Source of the DNA: Bacillota bacterium
GTDB lineage: Bacteria > Bacillota_B > Desulfitobacteriia > Desulfitobacteriales > Desulfitobacteriaceae
Length of the DNA: 9,929 nt
Assembly: GCA_021779415.1 (NCBI GenBank)
Contig: JAJYAS010000074.1
Coordinates: 1 to 9,929 of the forward strand
Direction of reading: 5' to 3'
Shown: piece by piece, positions 7,059 to 9,929 of the stretch
How positions within the stretch are numbered: the stretch's first letter is position 1
How the letters are laid out: every line of letters starts with the position of its first letter
Program-made: the position numbers and the translations under genes
Notes under the pieces: generated by a model
Databases searched by the model: none
Told to the model about the DNA's origin: nothing
The model's input: the letters and a program-made list of their open reading frames with translations, nothing else

Positions 7059-8411
7059 TTAACTGACGATGTCTAACCCCACTTTATAAATATCTCCTGC
7101 CCCCAAAGTAAGAACGAGGTCTTCGGGTGCGAGTGTTTGAGTAAGATAATCCTTAATGTCAGCCAATGTTCCAATGTAACGGGCTTGAATTCCTTGCTGC
7201 TGGATCAACTCGGCTAACGTCAAGGCTGAAATAGTGTGATGCTCTTGTTCACGTGCGGAGGCAAAAATATCAGCGACAACGACTTCGTCAGCCTCTTGAA
7301 AGGCCTGTGAGAATTCTTGTAAGAGTTTCTCTGTTCGGCTAAACGTATGGGGCTGGAAGATGGCACGGATGCGGCGCTCAGGGTAGGAAAGGCGTGCTCC
7401 TTCTAACGTGGTGCGAATTTCAGTCGGATGATGGGCATAGTCATCGACGATCAGAGCACCATTTGTGTTACTTCCAAGATGTTCAAAGCGACGTTTCGTC
7501 CCGTTGAACTGCCTTAGGCTATTTAGGATTTCTTCGAGGGGAATTCCGACTTCGTGGCATAAGGCAATCGTTGCCAAGGCATTTATTATGTTATGTCTTC
7601 CAGCGACATGGAGTTCAAGGTCGCCCACATAACGCCCTTTAAGCATTATTTTCATAGAGCTACCTTCGTCTTTGAAGACAATCTCCGTTGCACGGACATC
7701 CGCATCTTCAGAGAGTCCAAAGGTGGTGATTGGCGCAACTCCTTCGATAGCGTCTCGGTTTGGATCTTCAGCCCAGACATAAATATGGCCGTGGGCAGGT
7801 ACTTTCTTGGCGAGTTCAGCAAAGGCTGAAACAACATCTTCAATGTCTGTAAAATAATCAGGGTGGTCAAATTCTATGTTAGTAATAATCAGGTGTTCTG
7901 GAGAGTAATTAAGGAAATGACGCCGATATTCGCAGGATTCCGCTAAGAAAAATTCTCCTTTCCCGGAATGCGCATTTCCCCCAATGCTAGGGACATCACT
8001 ACCCACAACGATGGTTGGATCTAGTCCTGCTTGAAGCATGACGAGGCCCATCATGGCAGTCGTCGTCGTTTTGCCGTGCGTTCCCGATACGGAAATCCCC
8101 CGTTTTTTGGACAGTAAGCGCCCAAGATATTGAGGGTAAGTCAAGATCGGAATATTGAGCTCCAAGGCTCGGGCTATTTCTGGATGTTGATTAGTATAGG
8201 CGGCAGAAGTGACCACCAAATCTGCATTTTCTACGTTGATGGGAGAAAAATTCAAAACGGGAATTTGAGCGCGTTTCAAAACACTGTCTGTATAAAAACT
8301 TTCTTCTACATCAGAACCTGAAATGGTTGCATCCTCAATTTGAGCGCTGATTTGGGCCAAAGCACTCATCCCCGTACCTTTAATGCCAACAAAATGAATA
8401 TGTAATGCCAA
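7059..8411 (-). CDS. murC: UDP-N-acetylmuramate--L-alanine ligase
   Basis: Adds L-alanine to UDP-N-acetylmuramic acid with ATP, the first amino acid step of peptidoglycan precursor synthesis; cytoplasmic. The 450 residues cover the three Mur-ligase domains: the UDP-binding N-terminus with GIKGTGMSAL (residues 9-18), the ATP loop SGTHGKTTT (109-117), the ESCEYRRHFL segment (158-167) with NIEFDHPDYF, GRHNIINA (271-278), and the C-terminal domain with DDYAHHPTEI (323-332) and FQPHTFSRT (352-360). GIKGTGMS and the SCEYRRHF context mark MurC rather than MurD, E or F. The start is TTG (8409-8411), fitting the family's N-terminus and supported by AAAGGGA 9 nt upstream. It stands apart from other cell-wall genes, 89 bp downstream of the hydrogenase cytochrome on the same strand, as in some other Firmicutes where murC is outside the division cluster. 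Confidence 0.97.
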   Translation of the reverse strand: MALHIHFVGIKGTGMSALAQISAQIEDATISGSDVEESFYTDSVLKRAQIPVLNFSPINVENADLVVTSAAYTNQHPEIARALELNIPILTYPQYLGRLLSKKRGISVSGTHGKTTTTAMMGLVMLQAGLDPTIVVGSDVPSIGGNAHSGKGEFFLAESCEYRRHFLNYSPEHLIITNIEFDHPDYFTDIEDVVSAFAELAKKVPAHGHIYVWAEDPNRDAIEGVAPITTFGLSEDADVRATEIVFKDEGSSMKIMLKGRYVGDLELHVAGRHNIINALATIALCHEVGIPLEEILNSLRQFNGTKRRFEHLGSNTNGALIVDDYAHHPTEIRTTLEGARLSYPERRIRAIFQPHTFSRTEKLLQEFSQAFQEADEVVVADIFASAREQEHHTISALTLAELIQQQGIQARYIGTLADIKDYLTQTLAPEDLVLTLGAGDIYKVGLDIVS

Positions 8412-8420
8412 AGCGTATCG

Positions 8421-8427
8421 TCCCTTT
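8421..8427 (-). promoter_or_regulatory. Ribosome binding site supporting the murC TTG start
   Basis: On the minus strand AAAGGGA lies 9 nt before the TTG codon at 8411-8409. No in-frame ATG is available near the conserved N-terminus: the ATG at 8430-8428 is in another frame. This decides the TTG start. Confidence 0.7.
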
Positions 8428-8488
8428 CATGAATAAACTCTACCCCCCATTATACCCAAACTTAAACGAAAAAGTATCATATTATACA

Positions 8489-8502
8489 AGGAAAATTTTC
8501 CT
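8489..8502. repeat. 14-bp perfect palindrome at the end of the cytochrome b gene
   Basis: AGGAAAATTTTCCT is perfectly self-complementary and overlaps the stop codon of the cytochrome gene, upstream of murC. On the minus strand it is followed by TTGTATAATATG, with no T-run, so it is not a convincing terminator. It might be an operator for murC transcription. A similar shorter palindrome (GGAAATTTCC) lies at 873-882. Confidence 0.45.
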
Positions 8503-9130
8503 AACGTTTGTTTGTTGGGGGTTTCCGCTCGTAACCTGTGACCATGGCCTGAAGACGGCTAATATCTTCGGTCAGACTCAGATAAATGTGGAGAGGGATT
8601 GTGGCAAGAAAATAGATGGTAATTGAGAACTTGATCCAGCGCAGGATTTGGAAACCGCCTACCATCCTCCAAAGCCAAATAAGATGCTCCCCTTGCCAAT
8701 ACGAGGCTAACCCGAGAAAACTAGCGGCCAAAAAAAGAAGAATCCAAGAAGAATAGACTACCAGTTGTCCACTATTATATTTTCTACTAGGAGGCGGGGA
8801 TGAGCGAAGGAAGAAGTAATAGGCCATGAGCTTAGGAAAACCCTTGAGATCATGAATCCTGGGGATTAATGAAGCATCCCTTCGGATAAGGGCATCCGCA
8901 AGGCGTATTGTTAGAAATCCCAAGGCTAACCAATTAGAAACCACATGGGCCTTTAAAACTAAGGAAAAGCGAAGGGCCAAAAAACTTGCTGGTTGATGTA
9001 ACTCGAGACCAGTCAGAAGGACTACGGTTAGACTAAAAGCAAATCCCCAATGACAGACTCTAACCCATATCGGCTGGAATTGAACAAGTTGTTTCATGAC
9101 AGGTTTTCTCAGTTTGACTTGTCGCTTCAT
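8501..9130 (-). CDS. NiFe-hydrogenase-type cytochrome b membrane subunit
   Basis: Expected to anchor the hydrogenase in the membrane and pass its electrons to quinone (HyaC/HydC, Ni-hydrogenase cytochrome b family). The 209 residues form four hydrophobic helices, roughly 23-44, 59-79, 122-145 and 166-186. Conserved His27 (RVCHWGF), His62 (KAHVVSN) and His181 (PLHIYLSLTEDIS) match three of the four family heme ligands. The fourth, normally a His 14 residues before the last one, is Lys167 (RWIKFS). The end, TEDISRLQAMVTGY, is typical. The start at 9130 was chosen because GAGGG lies 11 nt upstream; an ATG at 9097 is also possible, while the longer open frame to 9256 would overlap the large-subunit gene and add a basic, unmatched N-terminus. 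It follows the large-subunit gene by 59 bp, the usual operon order. Confidence 0.87.
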   Translation of the reverse strand: MKRQVKLRKPVMKQLVQFQPIWVRVCHWGFAFSLTVVLLTGLELHQPASFLALRFSLVLKAHVVSNWLALGFLTIRLADALIRRDASLIPRIHDLKGFPKLMAYYFFLRSSPPPSRKYNSGQLVVYSSWILLFLAASFLGLASYWQGEHLIWLWRMVGGFQILRWIKFSITIYFLATIPLHIYLSLTEDISRLQAMVTGYERKPPTNKR

Positions 9131-9189
9131 GTTTTTACCGGCCCTCAAACAAGATTTATTAGAATGGAGATAAGCCTTGATCCTTCTTT

Positions 9190-9929
9190 TTAGACTTGAA
9201 TTTTTAAAGCATGCAAATGTTCTCCGTCTATGATATGCACACTGCAAGAAAAACAAGGGTCGAAAGAACGAATGACTCGGCCCGCCTCTTTTAGATCTTC
9301 AGATATGATTTTTAATCCCAGTAACGATGTTTCCCCAACACTGCGGGTTCCTGTTTCATCACGTGCACCAAAGTTTAGGGCAGAAGGGGTTATAATTTGA
9401 TAGTGGTTGACTCGTCCATCTTTTACATATATCCAATGTCCTAAGGAACCGCGCATAGCTTCATGGAGACCAATTCCCACGCCGGAAGCTCGCCCTGTCA
9501 TGCCATCATAGGTTTCCGACCCAGGTTCGAGGCGATTGAGCCATTCCAGAGTGGTTTCAGCGATCTTTTTGAGTTCTAGGGAGCGGGCCCATGTCCTGGC
9601 GAGGGCACCATGACCGATGACATTTTCTTTAGCAATAATAGCTCGTGCTAAAGGGCCCACTTCTACAGGCTGACCGCGGTAACGAGGAGATTTGACCCAG
9701 GTGTATCCTTTGGGTTGGTTGTGATCAGGAACTGTATCCTCTTCTGAGGGATGAAGAGGACCGTGGGGTTTATACCAAGCATTTGTAACATCTTCCGTCA
9801 CTTGTTTTTCGTCAAAGCTTTCTCGCTTTCCTTGAAGGATTACGCCTTCAGGAAAAAGCATACTTCCTTCAGGACTCGGAAACTCTCCGACCGACATATA
9901 ATTTCCAATCCCTTTGCCAAGGTTAATGT
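9190..9929 (-). CDS. NiFe hydrogenase large subunit, C-terminal part (5' end outside window)
   Basis: Catalytic subunit of a membrane-bound uptake-type (group 1) NiFe hydrogenase, oxidising H2; with its small subunit it is normally exported by the Tat system. The frame is open to the right edge, giving about 245 residues, so the N-terminal Ni-binding CxxC and more than half the protein are missing. Seen are the LGKGIGNYMSVGEFP region, SPRYRGQPVEVGPLAR, a RG-LGHW segment, and the C-terminal Ni-binding motif DPCFSCSVH (about 9235-9261). After that His come 14 residues, the tail removed by a maturation endopeptidase in this family. In the conserved EAPRG motif the Pro is Met here (EAMRG, codon 9454-9456). 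The adjoining cytochrome b supports the assignment. No maturation gene follows within the window. Confidence 0.93.
   Translation of the reverse strand, partial: INLGKGIGNYMSVGEFPSPEGSMLFPEGVILQGKRESFDEKQVTEDVTNAWYKPHGPLHPSEEDTVPDHNQPKGYTWVKSPRYRGQPVEVGPLARAIIAKENVIGHGALARTWARSLELKKIAETTLEWLNRLEPGSETYDGMTGRASGVGIGLHEAMRGSLGHWIYVKDGRVNHYQIITPSALNFGARDETGTRSVGETSLLGLKIISEDLKEAGRVIRSFDPCFSCSVHIIDGEHLHALKIQV

Noticed and set aside
8449..8486. Two TATAAT sequences on the minus strand upstream of murC (8449-8454 and 8481-8486)
   Set aside because: Neither has a recognisable -35 hexamer at 16-18 bp or an extended -10 TG, so no promoter was called although one may exist.
8405..8626. Open frame of 73 codons on the plus strand between murC and the cytochrome b gene
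   Set aside because: It overlaps both the murC start and the cytochrome gene antisense, has no good ribosome binding site, and its product matches no family I know.
9131..9256. N-terminal extension of the cytochrome b reading frame
   Set aside because: It overlaps the end of the large-subunit gene and encodes a basic stretch unlike the family's short N-terminus.

Overview
The window looks like ordinary chromosomal DNA from a low-to-medium GC, spore-former-type Firmicute. Gene content (arginine genes, NAD salvage, a solitary murC, and a membrane-bound NiFe hydrogenase with a b-type cytochrome), strong Shine-Dalgarno sequences, GTG/TTG starts and intrinsic terminators all suggest an anaerobic clostridium of the Desulfitobacterium/Desulfosporosinus (Peptococcaceae) kind. 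The genus is an inference from protein style; no rRNA or other marker is present.

Layout, plus strand: the 3' part of argF (2-814), then argG (1019-2227) and argH (2318-3700), the last three steps of arginine synthesis. The argF-argG gap holds a near-consensus promoter built on a 13-bp tandem repeat, and a 29-nt hairpin resembling a dispersed REP-type repeat. A good intrinsic terminator sits between argG and argH. A 454-bp gene-free gap (3701-4154) follows, containing a cluster of DnaA-box sequences next to an AT-rich block, and then a terminator-like hairpin. After it comes a tight three-gene operon: pncB (4155-5612), nadE (5614-6387) and a HAD-family nucleotidase-like gene (6389-6961). PncB makes nicotinate mononucleotide from nicotinate, and NadE amidates the dinucleotide to NAD. 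The intermediate enzyme NadD is not in this window.

A strong hairpin terminator (7011-7047) lies where the plus-strand genes meet the minus-strand genes. Minus strand, in transcription order: the C-terminal part of a NiFe hydrogenase large subunit (runs off the right edge, ends at 9190), a hydrogenase-type cytochrome b (8501-9130) and murC (7059-8411). The hydrogenase and cytochrome would form a membrane complex passing electrons from H2 to quinone. MurC is a peptidoglycan enzyme with no evident functional link to them.

No CRISPR array, intact mobile element, defence system or tRNA/rRNA gene was seen. The points most worth a second look are the DnaA-box cluster away from any dnaA gene, two apparent substitutions at normally conserved positions in the hydrogenase complex (Pro to Met in the EAPRG motif, His to Lys at a heme-ligand position in the cytochrome), and the nucleotidase-like gene in the NAD salvage operon.
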